Below, piece by piece: positions 36,472-47,853 of a DNA stretch of 64,000 nt. A model generated the notes under the pieces. The model had not been told where the DNA came from. It saw only the letters and a list, made by a program, of their open reading frames with translations, and did no database searches. Source of the DNA: Arthrobotrys musiformis (taxonomy: Eukaryota; Ascomycota; Orbiliomycetes; Orbiliales; Orbiliaceae); the NCBI GenBank assembly GCA_036971715.1, contig JAVHJL010000006.1:2046001-2110000 (forward strand), written 5' to 3'. Made by a program: the position numbers and the translations under genes. The number at the start of each line of letters is the position of its first letter. The first letter of the stretch is position 1.

Positions 36472-37970
36472 ATGCACAAGACCCTCGGATTGGTATCATG
36501 GCTGGACTGCCTGGTATTCGTCGGATTCCTTATCCCCCAGCTTATCATTGATCCCCACGCTGGGATTGTCAAAGTAGTCTCGTGGCTGCTCACTGCCATT
36601 CCTTATTTCGGTACGAACACTCGTTCACAACGCAGATATTGTTGCATTTTCGTTCAAGTTCCACAAAGATCCGAAGCGTTCACTTGTTCTGGCTTTGCAA
36701 CTGCATTGAGACGGACATTTGCTCACGAAGTATCGTTTACTATACTGTAGTATATACATTACCATGCTCCATCTTCCGAGACAATATACTCTTATTTAAA
36801 AATGAACGGCCCGATTATGTCAACAATTCTACCTTATTCCAAGAACTTGTCATTCGCCTCGTTAGATATGCGTTTGCGAATCTACCGAGTGATATCGGCA
36901 GGGTTTTCTTCAAAAAGGAAGTCGTGATGCCTTTTTATAGGTTCCGACTGTTACGAAATGGACTATTTCCTGGTGATACCCCTTCCTGGGACCTAGAAGA
37001 CATCGACCAAGATGGCGTCCGGGGTGTGTGGGTGAAGACTATAAAGGACTCCGAACCTGATGTCGTTCTTTACTATATTCACGGTATGTTTTAACACGGT
37101 ACTTCCTAGTGAAAGCGTACGATAAAGTTGATTGCGCTCGAGCCTATCGCAAAGGGGAGAACGGCAAAATACAAAGAAAACCCCAGCTTACGCGAAATGC
37201 TGTTTATTTCAATAGGAGGGGGGTTTACTATGGGCTCCGCCTACTTCTACCTAGAATTCCTTATATCGTGGGCCTCGAAGCTTCAAGCCTCGGGATTCAA
37301 GAATCCAGCAGTCTTTTCTCTTGAATACACATTGGTACCCGACGCTAAATTCCCCACCCAACTAAACGAAGCTTGCACGGGCTACCGAATTATACACCAA
37401 CTCGCTCCGGCGGCAGAGATAGTTGTCTGCGGCGATAGCGCCGGTGGGAACATCGCCCTCAGTTTACTTCTGCACCTGGCAAGGCCAAGGAAAGGCAGCA
37501 GCGCCGGAGAGGTTTTCGACCTCAAACGACCCAGCTACGCAACGCTCATATCCCCATGGACCGTCCTCGTGTCGCCCGAGAACAAAAACACTGAAAACGA
37601 TTTTCTAGACGCCGACCAGTTGCAAAAATTCGGGGTGTCGTATGCAAATTCCGGGGATGTAAGTGACCCGTATAAGTCACCGGGGCTGTGTAAGGATTTG
37701 AGTTGGTGGGAGGATGCTCTGCCCGTACATGGGATACACATGGTCTACGGAAGCCAGGAGGTTTTCACCGGAGAAATAAAATCTCTTATTTCCAGAATCG
37801 AAAAGGTTAAATCTGTTAGATTACGGGTTACGGAAAAACCAACAATCCATGCTTGGCCTGTCCTTCAGTCCTTCATCGGAGCGAGTGTGAGGCAGCGGGA
37901 GGAAGGGTTGGAGATAATGGCGAGTGCAATTGCTGAGGCTCTCATGTTGGGAAAACGAATACTTAATTGA
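36472..37970 (+). CDS. Alpha/beta hydrolase, steryl acetyl hydrolase / HSL type
   Basis: There are three exons: 36472-36610, 36751-37083 and 37216-37970, giving 408 residues. Residues 5-50 hold two hydrophobic segments, fitting an ER membrane anchor as in Say1-like sterol deacetylases. The oxyanion motif H-G-G-G-F-T-M-G is formed across the second intron. The nucleophile elbow is G-D-S-A-G-G-N, near residue 258. The catalytic His is probably in I-H-A-W-P. The site where the catalytic acid usually lies reads Y-G-S-Q-E-V, so the acid may be this Glu or lie elsewhere. The substrate cannot be fixed from sequence: sterol acetates, other lipid esters or xenobiotic esters are possible. It lies 1.15 kb upstream of PIK1 on the same strand. 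Confidence 0.87.
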
Positions 37971-39117
37971 TACTATTGACTCTGTACGGAGTGGCGCTAG
38001 CTCTCGCCGTCGGAGAAGCTGGATGGATTTTAAATCCAATCGCGGTTGACGCATGGTGATAAGTGTAATATTAGTGCAAGATATCGATATACACACATTT
38101 TGATATATATATATTGGCAAGGCAGCCTTTTCGGGGGGTCTCTTGCCGGCTTAAATCTCCGGAGAATTTTTACCTCTTCGCCATTTTTATTATTTTTTAT
38201 TTTTTTATATGCATAGGAAGAGTGTTTTTTAAGTCTCGAAGCCCCATAACAACTCGTTGAGGCCATTTAATTCGGAGAACGGAAATTCTCTCCGATTAGC
38301 AGGCATACAACCATGCCATGCACCCATATGGTCTTAGCTTATAATTAGCATGCTAAGTACGACATACTGATGTATAACTAAAGGATTCAACTTATCGGCG
38401 GATCAAAATCGAAGGTAGAAGCCACATGGACATGATATCATGCTTTAATTATATAATATACCAACTGCACGCGAACTGGCACCGATGCTGCAGTATTAAT
38501 ATTGACTGGGGGTATACGTATACCGGCATACGTATCGATAGCCCGTGGGATATATCGAAACCCGTGCAATCAGTATCGATTCTCCCCCGCCGCCAGCCAG
38601 CGAGACCAAGTTCATCGGCAATCGGGCATCCATTGGCTGGGATGGTTGGAGCAGCCTTTCGGCTCCGGAACCTCAGAGCTTTATTTCCTTGGCAGCGCGC
38701 TAGCTCTTGAGGATACTTTACACAGAAAGAACGACCCACCAACGACGGGGTAAGTTGCAGTGCGGACATACCCTGAATATCTTACGGTCCGACTTTTTGC
38801 CCTATCGTATACAAGCCCATCTCAAGGTCCACAGCCGTAGCCGTAGACATATCCAACAGGCGGCTACGTTACGCTGCAGCTGACAGCTGACTGGCGAGAT
38901 TCAGAGACATCGTCCGATCCCTTCCAACGTTACTAGCTGCCTGCCGGGAACCGAGTTCCAACACATATACCAAGTGCATACTTGCCTACATCCACCACAC
39001 ACTCATCCACCCAACCGCCGCCCCTCCGCTACCTGCACTGTCACACTCCACGAAGAGCCGCGGCGGACCTCCTTTTATATGTTTCCCTGTGGATGGGGGA
39101 ACACCACATCCGGATAG
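37971..39117. promoter_or_regulatory. Interval between hydrolase and PIK1
   Basis: The left part is AT-rich, with a TATATA run near 38102-38114. A palindrome GTATACGTATAC lies at about 38512-38523. The right part is the PIK1 promoter and leader. No gene is seen. Confidence 0.5.
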
Positions 39118-42100
39118 ATGTCATCGCGGGAACTGCTTCTCCGGTTCTTCCAAAGCGACCATTTTAACAATGACCCCTTCTTGGCTGTTGCATATCTCCA
39201 GTATGTCACCATGATGCTTGCACCTGTGACACTAGTCCTCCGCCTGGATACACATCAATCGAACCCCGGATTACGCTAACAAAGGTTGACATCCGTAGGC
39301 GATATCCAAACCAAATCGGTATCCATCACTACCTTTGCCATAAGCTGCGTCAGTTCAGCTATGAGCAGATAGAGTTTTATATACCGCAGTTATGTCATCT
39401 GTTGGTCAGCATTAACGACATCGACAGTGTCGCTTTGGAGGAGCTTGTCATCGAGCTGTGTGAAAAGAATGCGCATGGCGCTCTTATCGTTCGTCTCACC
39501 TGTGGCCTCCCCGATATGACTGTCACTGATCTTTTTCAATCCGTGGTGGCAGACATTCTGGTTATTTCAGACCCACCTGCACGATCTAGCCAAAGATCCG
39601 CAGTCGAATGCCTTCAAGGTATATTACCCAATATTACAATAATACAATAAAATGCATCGGGAAAATGCTAATTTGGGCCTATCTAGACCTGTCGACGGGT
39701 GTACAATAAGGTACAGCATATTGTCTTCGGCTCAACCCAAGCGGGAGAGCGGGATCCTATCCAGAACCATGTCTTCCCTGTCACCATACTCGCCGGCCTC
39801 GTCCTTGCTGGGATTGCTATGCCCTTGCTTCCTGCATATGCCGGCCCGATAGCTATTGCTCAAGCTAGGAAGCAGCCAAGGCCCGAACTCACAATCTCGG
39901 AAACGCCCTTGCCGTCACCGAGACTCGGCCGTAGTAAGACTGTCGGCGCAACAACGTCCGGATCGATACGAGCGAGGAGGCGGAGACCAGAAAATTCCAA
40001 GTCGACATCTAAAATTGAATTGGCTCGCACTGAGCCTACTACCCCAGACACGGAGCAACCGAGATCCGGGAAATCGATACCTCCTTCGCCGAGGAGGACA
40101 TCCTCCGCTAGTGGCTCCACTCGTCGGCAACCTTTCAAACCATCTAGCTCAACATCAGCTTCAAAAAACCTTGATATCGTTCCTGTTCCCACAAACTCGA
40201 CGTCTATGCCCGATCTGAGACTCCCGAACGAAGAACCGGACCTTTTGTCACCCCCGATATCGAAGAAAAGAGAAACTAAAAGCTCCAAGTCTCACTCGAA
40301 GAAGACCGCTGAGCTAACGGAGAAACAAAAGGTTCATCTTTTGCGGACGAACTACTTTCATTCCGAGACGCAGTTTTTGTCCGCTCTGGAAGGCATATCA
40401 AACAAACTAATCCCAGTCCCAAAGCCTGCTCGGCTCAGCGCTTTGAGGGCTGAGCTCGCTCTTCTCAACAATGATCTCCCAGCTGAAGTTGATATTCCTG
40501 TTATCCTACCTTGCATCGCCGAATCGGACTCGAAAGAGGGGCACCTCTCATCACACCACAGGATAGTGAGGATAAACCCCGCCGAGGCGACTGTTTTGAA
40601 TAGTGCGGAGCGAGTGCCCTATCTGATAATGGTAGAGGTGTTACTTAATGACTTCGATTTCAATCCCGACAGCAAAGCGAACCAAGCGATCATAGCGGCG
40701 CAGCACTCCGACGAGGGGAAATCGAAACGGAGGATATTCGACTTGTCGGATGCAACCAGGGTAGCTGAGAGGGATGATAGACCTGCAGATGATACAAACG
40801 CAGATTCGGTTTATGAGCCGGCTTCAGGAGATATAAGCAATTCACCCATGATGGCGACGTATGCCTTTGACGATGCTACCCCACGACCAAGCGTTGATCC
40901 AAATTCTGCCCCCAAAGGGCCAATTTCTGCGGTTCCTAGGTTATCAAGTGGGGCTGCAACATTGTCATCTGTTTCGTCTGTAGCTACACCGCGGTCATCG
41001 GGTCCTGATGGACGATCTGAGAGTCCTGTACCCAGGCGCTCGACTCCGTTCTCTCCAGGTGCTAGCAAGACGGATCAAGTGGAGCTTTCTGCCTTAGCCA
41101 CCCACATGCGAACGGCCGCCCACATGCTGTCGCAATTAGAAGCCAGCAGCTCCAAGAGGCCGAAGGATGAAGTTTCTGCCATCAAAGCAAAGATCATTGC
41201 TAGCATGCAGGCACTAGAAGAACAAAGTTTCTTCTACGAGGAGCCCATATCAACCTTCGAAAGCATGATAGATGCTAAGGCTGCAACGGAAGCCGCTGAA
41301 GCTCTTTCAGTCGCAGAAGGATCTACGACTGAGAAGATACGCACCGAGGCCGGCGAAGCTCGAATGGAAAACGACTCCAAGACCGCAGGCATCGCTCGAC
41401 GTGGGGACAAAGACGACCCTAGCGCGGCTACCTTTGGCGAAGAGTGGCGTGCAAAGAGAGAGCGTATTCGAAAGTCTTCGCCGTATGGACTCTATAAGAA
41501 TTGGGATCTTTTGAGCGTTATTGTTAAAACCGGAGGTGATTTACGGCAGGAGATGTTTGCTTGCCAGCTAATTGAGTACTGCGGGAGGGTTTGGGAGAAC
41601 GCGGATGTTGATGTTTGGGTGCGGCGGATGAGGATCCTCGTCACCGGCGAGGTAAGCTACGAGGCAATAGCGACCATATATTATGGGCTAGTACTAATTA
41701 TGTTCGTAGTCATCTGGGCTCATCGAGACTATTACAAATGGCGTTTCCTTGCACTCCTTGAAGCGAAGTTTAACGCTTGCTTCGATGGCGGCGGGAAAGA
41801 ACCCCAGGGGCAAATTCGCGACCCTGAAGGACCATTGGCAAAAGGTGAGAATTCTCGAAACTAGAGACCCTAAAGAATCGTCCTAATATTCTGCAGACAT
41901 TCGGTGAAACGGATTCGAAGCCATACAAGGATTCCCTTGATGCATTTACAAAATCTCTAGCGGCATACTCTATCATTTGCTACATCCTTCAGGTGAAGGA
42001 CCGACATAATGGGAATATACTTGTTGATAACGAAGGGCGTAAGTATTACCTGAATCCACGATATCCAAATCTATATACTAACGGCTCTTAAGATATTATT

Positions 42101-42629
42101 CATATCGATTTCGGTTTCTTGTTGTCGAATTCTCCAGGATCGATGGGATTCGAAGCGGCTCCTTTCAAGTTAACCTATGAATACGTTGAGCTACTCGGCG
42201 GGGTCCATTCCGAGCAGTTCACGATGTTCAAGACGTTGTGCAAGAAGGCTTTCCAAGGTTCGTAATCCACGTATATAAGAGCATACAGCAGAATTTCAAG
42301 CTAATATTGTTCGATGATTAGCCCTAAGAAAATCCGCAGACAATCTCATCATGATGGTCGAAATCATGGGTAAAGAGTCTGCCATGCCATGCTTCGGAGT
42401 GGGTGTAGTCCAAGTTGTGGGTGCTTTAAGAGCGAGATTCCAACTGCACCTTAGTCAGGACGAGGCCGAAGCTTTCGTTGAGAATGACTTGATCGCGAAG
42501 AGCATTGGAAGGTACTTCGATCCTACAACCACATTCTCCCTTTTGGCTTTATCTCAACTAACTTGCTTCGTCAGTTACTATACCCGTATGTACGATACGT
42601 TCCAATACCGGACACAAGGAATCTATTAG
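39118..42629 (+). CDS. PIK1: Phosphatidylinositol 4-kinase Pik1
   Basis: Pik1 makes phosphatidylinositol 4-phosphate at the trans-Golgi and nucleus and is required for secretion. There are nine exons: 39118-39200, 39299-39488, 39553-39618, 39687-41651, 41710-41844, 41897-42038, 42093-42257, 42322-42511 and 42575-42629, giving 996 residues. The N-terminal lipid kinase unique region includes Y-E-Q-I-E-F-Y-I-P-Q-L and R-R-V-Y-N-K-V-Q-H-I-V-F-G. The middle is Ser/Pro-rich. The kinase core begins V-I-V-K-T-G-G-D-L-R-Q-E. The catalytic loop is V-K-D-R-H-N-G-N-I and the activation site is H-I-D-F-G-F. The last residues, Q-Y-R-T-Q-G-I-Y, are family-like. The start at 39118 gives the expected S-D-H-F-N motif near residue 14. 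Confidence 0.93.
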
Positions 42630-43447
42630 AGGACGCCACGACGCAACGACGCGAGGGGGATATGTAGCGACGAATTTTTTTGGTATAGTCGGGGTAAGAT
42701 ATGTTGTAAATGTGGATATAGACCTCTCGATCTTAGCATTGAAGGCGTTTTTCTTCTTCTCCTTCCTTTTTTCCTTGTTGCCCTTTTTTCTTCTCTCCTT
42801 CATATTATCATTTGATGACCATATCATGGCTACTTCTTTTTCTTGACTATTCCTTATTGCTTCCTGCCAGCGTAGAGCAGTGTATTTAGACTCTTGTACA
42901 AATGTAATGCTGACTAATGAAAAAATACATGTGCAATCAACCCGGGAGAATACATACATGCTCATGCAGCTGCAGTTCCTCTGGAATCTCTGGTGCATGG
43001 CCGGCCATTGCCGTGGTGCATGGTGGAGCCGAGAGCCATGATGGTTCCACAAGTGTCACGTGGTCACGACATTATCGGCAGGGATCCCTGTCCCTTGTTG
43101 GCCTGTTGGTCACGTCGGGAGAACATCCCTGTCAAGATCCGATTCAGATCCCGTACAACAACAGGAGCTGGCGTAACCATGTCCCAACCTAAGACTCAAA
43201 GGACTTCAACGTCATCAGGGGCTTTTCTTCGATTTGGTCAGCTGGTCGACCCTGCCCGAAAAGGATCTTGAAGAGGCCGGACGAGTTCCGAACGCGAAAG
43301 CTCTGGGGATTTAGAGATCAGGTCCCTTCTCCGGATATTATTACAACTTTCGTCCCATCTGTCGCTGCTGCGTATTCCCTTAGATAACACACAAACAGAG
43401 CCGATTACCGAAGACGAAGCTCACACGACAGAACCGCAAAATAAACC
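42630..43447. promoter_or_regulatory. Interval between PIK1 and FUN26
   Basis: The left part is the PIK1 3' untranslated region, with CT-rich stretches near 42750-42800. The right part is the FUN26 promoter. A 12-base palindrome, ATGGCCGGCCAT, lies at about 42997-43008. No gene is seen. Confidence 0.5.
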
Positions 43448-44976
43448 ATGGACCGAATACGGGGTATATTTAAAACACGACAGCCGGCGGCGGCGGATTA
43501 CACGCCGTTAGAAACCGAAAATGGGGAGATAGATGATGCGGATGCGGGTTACGATCCGCCGTCTATGACTTCGTCGACCGTGCTGTTGTCGCCGAGGGGG
43601 AGTAAGGCGTTCTCGGGGACGCAGAGGATATCGTGGTTTGATTATTTGGTGTTTTTGGTGCTTGGGGTTGCGATGTTGTGGGCTTGGAACTGCTTTTTGG
43701 CTGCGGCTGCGTGAGTTTACAAAGTTTATGGGCCTTTTCTTTTATGGGTATGGTGCTAATATGGGTTGGTGTATAGGTATTTTCAGATGCGGTTTAAGGA
43801 CGTATGTTTCGGAGACAAGTCTATATGGTTGCAGGGACATGATGCTGATATTTGAGGAATCGATAGAACAAAGTTATCTTGGATACCTTCCAATCCTCTA
43901 TTATGACGGTATCGACAGGCGCTACATTAGTTACCACCCTCACCCTCTCATACCTCCAGAAAAGCGCCCATTACCCCCGCCGTATAATCATCGCTCTTAT
44001 CATCAATAGCGTGGTTTTTATACTTTTCGCTTTATCTACCGTATCGTTTACCGGTATCTCTGCGGGTGTATACTTGGCCTTCACCCTCCTCATGGTCCTG
44101 GGCACCGCTGTATCGGCTGGGTTCTTTCAGAATGGATTGTTCGCCTATGTTGGAAGTTTCGACCCCATATACACACAGGGTGTCATGTCCGGACAGGGTG
44201 TCGCGGGTGTTCTACCGGCTATCGCGCAGATGGTGGCAGTGTTGGCGATACCCCCCAAGACCCCGGATAGTCAGGGGGATAAATCCGCCTCCGCATCGCC
44301 CAAGTCTGCGTTCGTATACTTCTTAACCGCCACCGCAGTCTCCGGTATCGCATTGTTACTCTTCCTGGTTTTGGTGTCCAGGCATAAAGAGAGATTCCAC
44401 CGTTCGAACCACCAGGCTGATAACGAGCCCGAAGCCAACGAACCGAAGGAAACGCTTTCGCTTTTGGATCTGATCAAGCGACTGCCGTTGCCGGGGTATA
44501 CCATCTTCTTCAACTTTGCGTTGACGATGGTATTCCCGGTTTTCACGCAGGCGACGTTATCGGTGAACCCGCCGTCGTCATCTGTGCTCTCGCGTCCTGA
44601 GGTGTTTATTCCTCTATCGTTCTTGATCTGGAATTCGGGAGATTTGATCGGGCGTGTGATTTGTGGGTTTCCCAAGTTGACATGTACGAATCCTACGGTT
44701 CTTGCGATTGCGGCGACGGCGAGGGTGGTTTACATTCCGTTGTATTGGTTGGGGAATATCAAAGGACGCGGGGCGAAGGTGCAGAGTGATTTCTTTTATG
44801 AGTTGGTGCAGTTTACGTTCGGGTTGACGAATGGGTATGTGGGGAGTAATACTATGATGCTGGGACCGCAGTTGGTGGCTGAGGAGGAGAGTGCGGCTGC
44901 TGGTGGGTTTATGGGGCTTTGTTTGGTTGCTGGGTTGGCGGCAGGGAGTGTGGCGAGTTTCTTGTTAAATGTTTAG
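43448..44976 (+). CDS. FUN26: Equilibrative nucleoside transporter (vacuolar, SLC29 family)
   Basis: FUN26 exports nucleosides from the vacuole lumen. There are three exons: 43448-43710, a 25-base exon 43777-43801 and 43867-44976, giving 465 residues. After a cytosolic N-terminal tail with a Y-T-P-L-E motif, the first membrane segment begins L-V-F-L-V-L-G-V-A-M-L-W-A-W-N, the family signature. The junction Y-F-Q-M-R-F-K-D then leads into L-D-T-F-Q-S-S-I-M-T-V-S-T. About eleven hydrophobic segments are visible. A charged loop at residues 270-310 separates the first six from the rest. Late signatures include W-N-S-G-D-L-I-G-R and F-G-L-T-N-G-Y-V-G-S. The gene is convergent with CDC37. Confidence 0.88.
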
Positions 44977-45351
44977 CCCGTTTTTTCAAATTTGTTTTGA
45001 GTATTTTTTGTCTTTTTGAAGCGTTATGATTATTGGTTTTTTTTCCTTTTTGGTTTGGGTGGTTTGGAGGGAGGGGGTGGGCGTTTAGTCATGGGATGCA
45101 CCGAGTATCGATTCATGAACATCACTATACACAGAGTCATTTTGATAAAGGGATGCATCAATTGGACGGGGATAAGATAAACTGGTATCATGGCGTTCGT
45201 TTCTCTTTCTCTTTCTTCTTCCTTTTCTCGCCTTCAAATTCTTCCCAACTTGTTCTGGTACTTGATAATCCACCGTACAGCATAGAATACAAATATAATC
45301 TCCTTTTTTGTGCGCGTATAGGCTTCCAAAAAATAGAATGCGGAAATGTGC
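44977..45351. other. Convergent 3' interval FUN26 / CDC37
   Basis: The interval is T- and CT-rich with no gene visible. It holds both 3' untranslated regions. Confidence 0.5.
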
Positions 45352-46979
45352 TTAATCGACTTCGTCAACTAATGGGTTATACTCTTCTTCCTCCTTTATG
45401 GTTTCGCTGGCTAGAGAAGCTTGTTTTCCTTTGTCCTTCTTCTCTGCTTCGAGGGCGGCGAGTTTTGCTTGCCCTTCTTCGGTTGTTGAGTCGATGATTT
45501 CTTCGATTAGGCTCAACATTCCGCTCTGTATGGTGAAGTAGTTAGCAGCAGCTTCTTTCTGCCTTTGGGGGTAGATGTTAAGTGTATAGTACATACCTCG
45601 CTCAGTCTTCCAACAATCTCCTCGGCTTCATCCACAGACATCTTGCCGAGGACAACATTGATCTTATCGAGATCCTTAGTCTCAAGAGCCTTTTGGAAGC
45701 CTGGGGGGAAAGACTCAAAGATCTGACGAGCCTCCTGGAGTTTTGGGTCGTCTGAATCTTTGGGTGGGATTTCAATGTAGATTTGTTGGTTCGGGTCGAC
45801 TGCGTGGAGTTGGATTTGTTCAACTTCCTTCGTCTCGCCCTTCTCCTTGGCGATTTCGATAGCGCGACCCTTGAGCTTGAAATGTGTGTCATTGACATCG
45901 TTGAAGAATGCTGCTTGGGCGGTGTGATTTGGTGTAGTGATCCTCTTGAAGAAAAGTTGGACGGCGTTTGAGCTGCCACCTAGTTGTCTGCAGTATTGGA
46001 GCAAGAGAGCTTGGTGGACATATTGCTTTGACAGGGTATCCTTTCCGTCGATTTGGGCGTTGAAAGCTTCGATGAGGAGTCCGTCGGATTCTCGTTCCGC
46101 TAGGACTGTTGGGTTCTTAGCGATGAACTCTGCGCTCGCGCGTAGGTCCGATGCTTTGATCTTGCCGAAGTCCTTGCCGAGTTTTGTGGCGTGGTGCTGT
46201 CTGTTGAATTCTGCTTCTTCGTCGGTATCTTCCTCGTCGATGTCTGCCTCTGCTCCTGAGGATAGAGAGTCGACACCGCTGGACTTTGAAGAACCAGAGT
46301 TTATGAGCTCGACGGTTTCGATCTTTGATTTTCCTGCTTTTTTGGATGATTCTGCCGCTGCCGGGGCTGGGGCAGGAGGTTTGGGATCTGCCTTTGCAAC
46401 GTGTGTGGTATTGAATCCGTCTCTGAGTCCCTGCGAGGTAATCTTTCTGGAATCATCCCGATCCATCTTTTCCAATTCAGCCTTGCTAGCGTCGTTTCTC
46501 GTCTTCAATTCATTCTTGAAGCCCAGAATACCCTTCTCGAACGCCTTCCACCTATCAGCCGCATTTTTGGGGATTTCCGAAGAGACTTTATCTGCCAACT
46601 TGGTCAACATCTCGGCGTAAGTTGGAGCATTAGGATCCGGTGTCCCGAGCACCTGGGCCTTCTGCAGGTCCTCAGGGGTGGTGGTATCCAAAAGGGTCTG
46701 GAGGACGAATTCCTCGGGCGTCGTGCCATCTTTGGATTCCGAGCTTTCGATGTGGGATTTCAAGGCGTTATGGAGGGACTCGATGCGTGATAGCAGACGG
46801 TCGTTCATCTGGTGTTCGAGTTTCATGTGTTCCTTTGTTTGGGAGCGTTGTTCACGCTTTTCGTGGATGTCGCGCTGTTTCCAGCGGATGAAGGATTTCT
46901 TGTCGACGTTTGGGTGGACTTCGACGTCTGAGTCGTCGGAGATCTCGAGGTTGTCCCATTTTGAGTAGTCGATGACCAT
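45352..46979 (-). CDS. CDC37: Hsp90 co-chaperone Cdc37
   Basis: Cdc37 loads protein kinases onto Hsp90 in the cytosol. There are two exons: 46979-45597 and 45525-45352, giving 518 residues. The N-terminus M-V-I-D-Y-S-K-W-D-N-L-E-I-S-D-D-S-D-V is the kinase-binding signature, with Ser14 and Ser17 in acidic context suited to casein kinase 2. A long helical region follows (W-K-Q-R-D-I-H-E-K-R-E-Q-R). The centre contains an Ala/Pro and acidic linker, then the Hsp90-binding part around K-Q-Y-V-H-Q-A-L-L-L-Q-Y-C. The C-terminal exon ends in an acidic tail, Y-N-P-L-V-D-E-V-D. The gene is divergent from MDL1. Confidence 0.94.
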
Positions 46980-47853
46980 TTTGGTGGTCCGTCTTGTATA
47001 TCCCTTTTTTCAATACTAGTAGCTACTGGCGGTGATGGTGGTGATGTTTGATGGTGATGGTGATGTGGTGATGTAATGGGATGCGAGTGGGGATGATAGA
47101 ATGGCCAGGCTTTGTGTTGGTGGGGCACAGCGGGGTGGTCTTCGATATCTTGGCTGACGAGAAAGGCTCTGAAGACCTCGCGCCGGAAATTGTCCTTGCT
47201 GGTCTCGACCACCGTCCCTCGGCAATACAATACAAACTACCTCCAACTACCACCATCATTCATCATTCATCATTCATCATTCACCACCAATCACTCAATC
47301 GATCAGGAGTTGAAGCTTGGGACCTCGGTCAGTATACTATACCATAGTACCGGTCCTATGTAATGGACTCGACGACACCGTCATGGCGTGCCGCATTTGC
47401 AGCAGCATCTCGCTAACGTTCCTCGACTCTGCTAGATCCGATGCCGCCGTTCTGAGTCGGCCACCACCTTTACCACCGAGTACGCTGCATCCTAGTTACT
47501 AGACCCTATAGTACCTATACTACATGCATAGAGTCTAGACGGTTCTTGAACGCAAAAGCATGTCCGAACCGCGCGAGTCTACTTCGACCATCCGATGATT
47601 CCACCCTCACATCTTCTATCACTATCTTTCCAGTCCGTATTCCCATCCTTCATGTGATCGTATTTTTTTTTTTTATCTTTTACGGAAGGAAAGAAAAAAA
47701 TAGAAGGCACAAAAACAAAAAAAAATCGATCAATTGGAGCCACCAAAATAACATTCGTCCGGAATACCGAAAATTAGTTCCCATACAATTTCACGCCGGG
47801 TGCTACTTCGGGCGGCGCACCCCGCATAATAAAAACTACAAAATCAGGTCTCT
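46980..47853. promoter_or_regulatory. Divergent promoter interval CDC37 / MDL1
   Basis: The interval holds a GGTGATG-rich tract at about 47030-47080 just upstream of CDC37 and four copies of CATCATT at 47254-47281. No gene is seen. Confidence 0.5.
47254..47281. repeat. CATCATT heptanucleotide tandem repeat
   Basis: Four perfect 7-base units in the CDC37/MDL1 divergent promoter interval. Confidence 0.9.

Noticed and set aside
45937..46620. 227-codon plus frame
   Set aside because: It is antisense to CDC37 exon 1.
47254..47281. CRISPR-like spacing of repeats
   Set aside because: The units are contiguous 7-base tandems without spacers, and the organism is eukaryotic.
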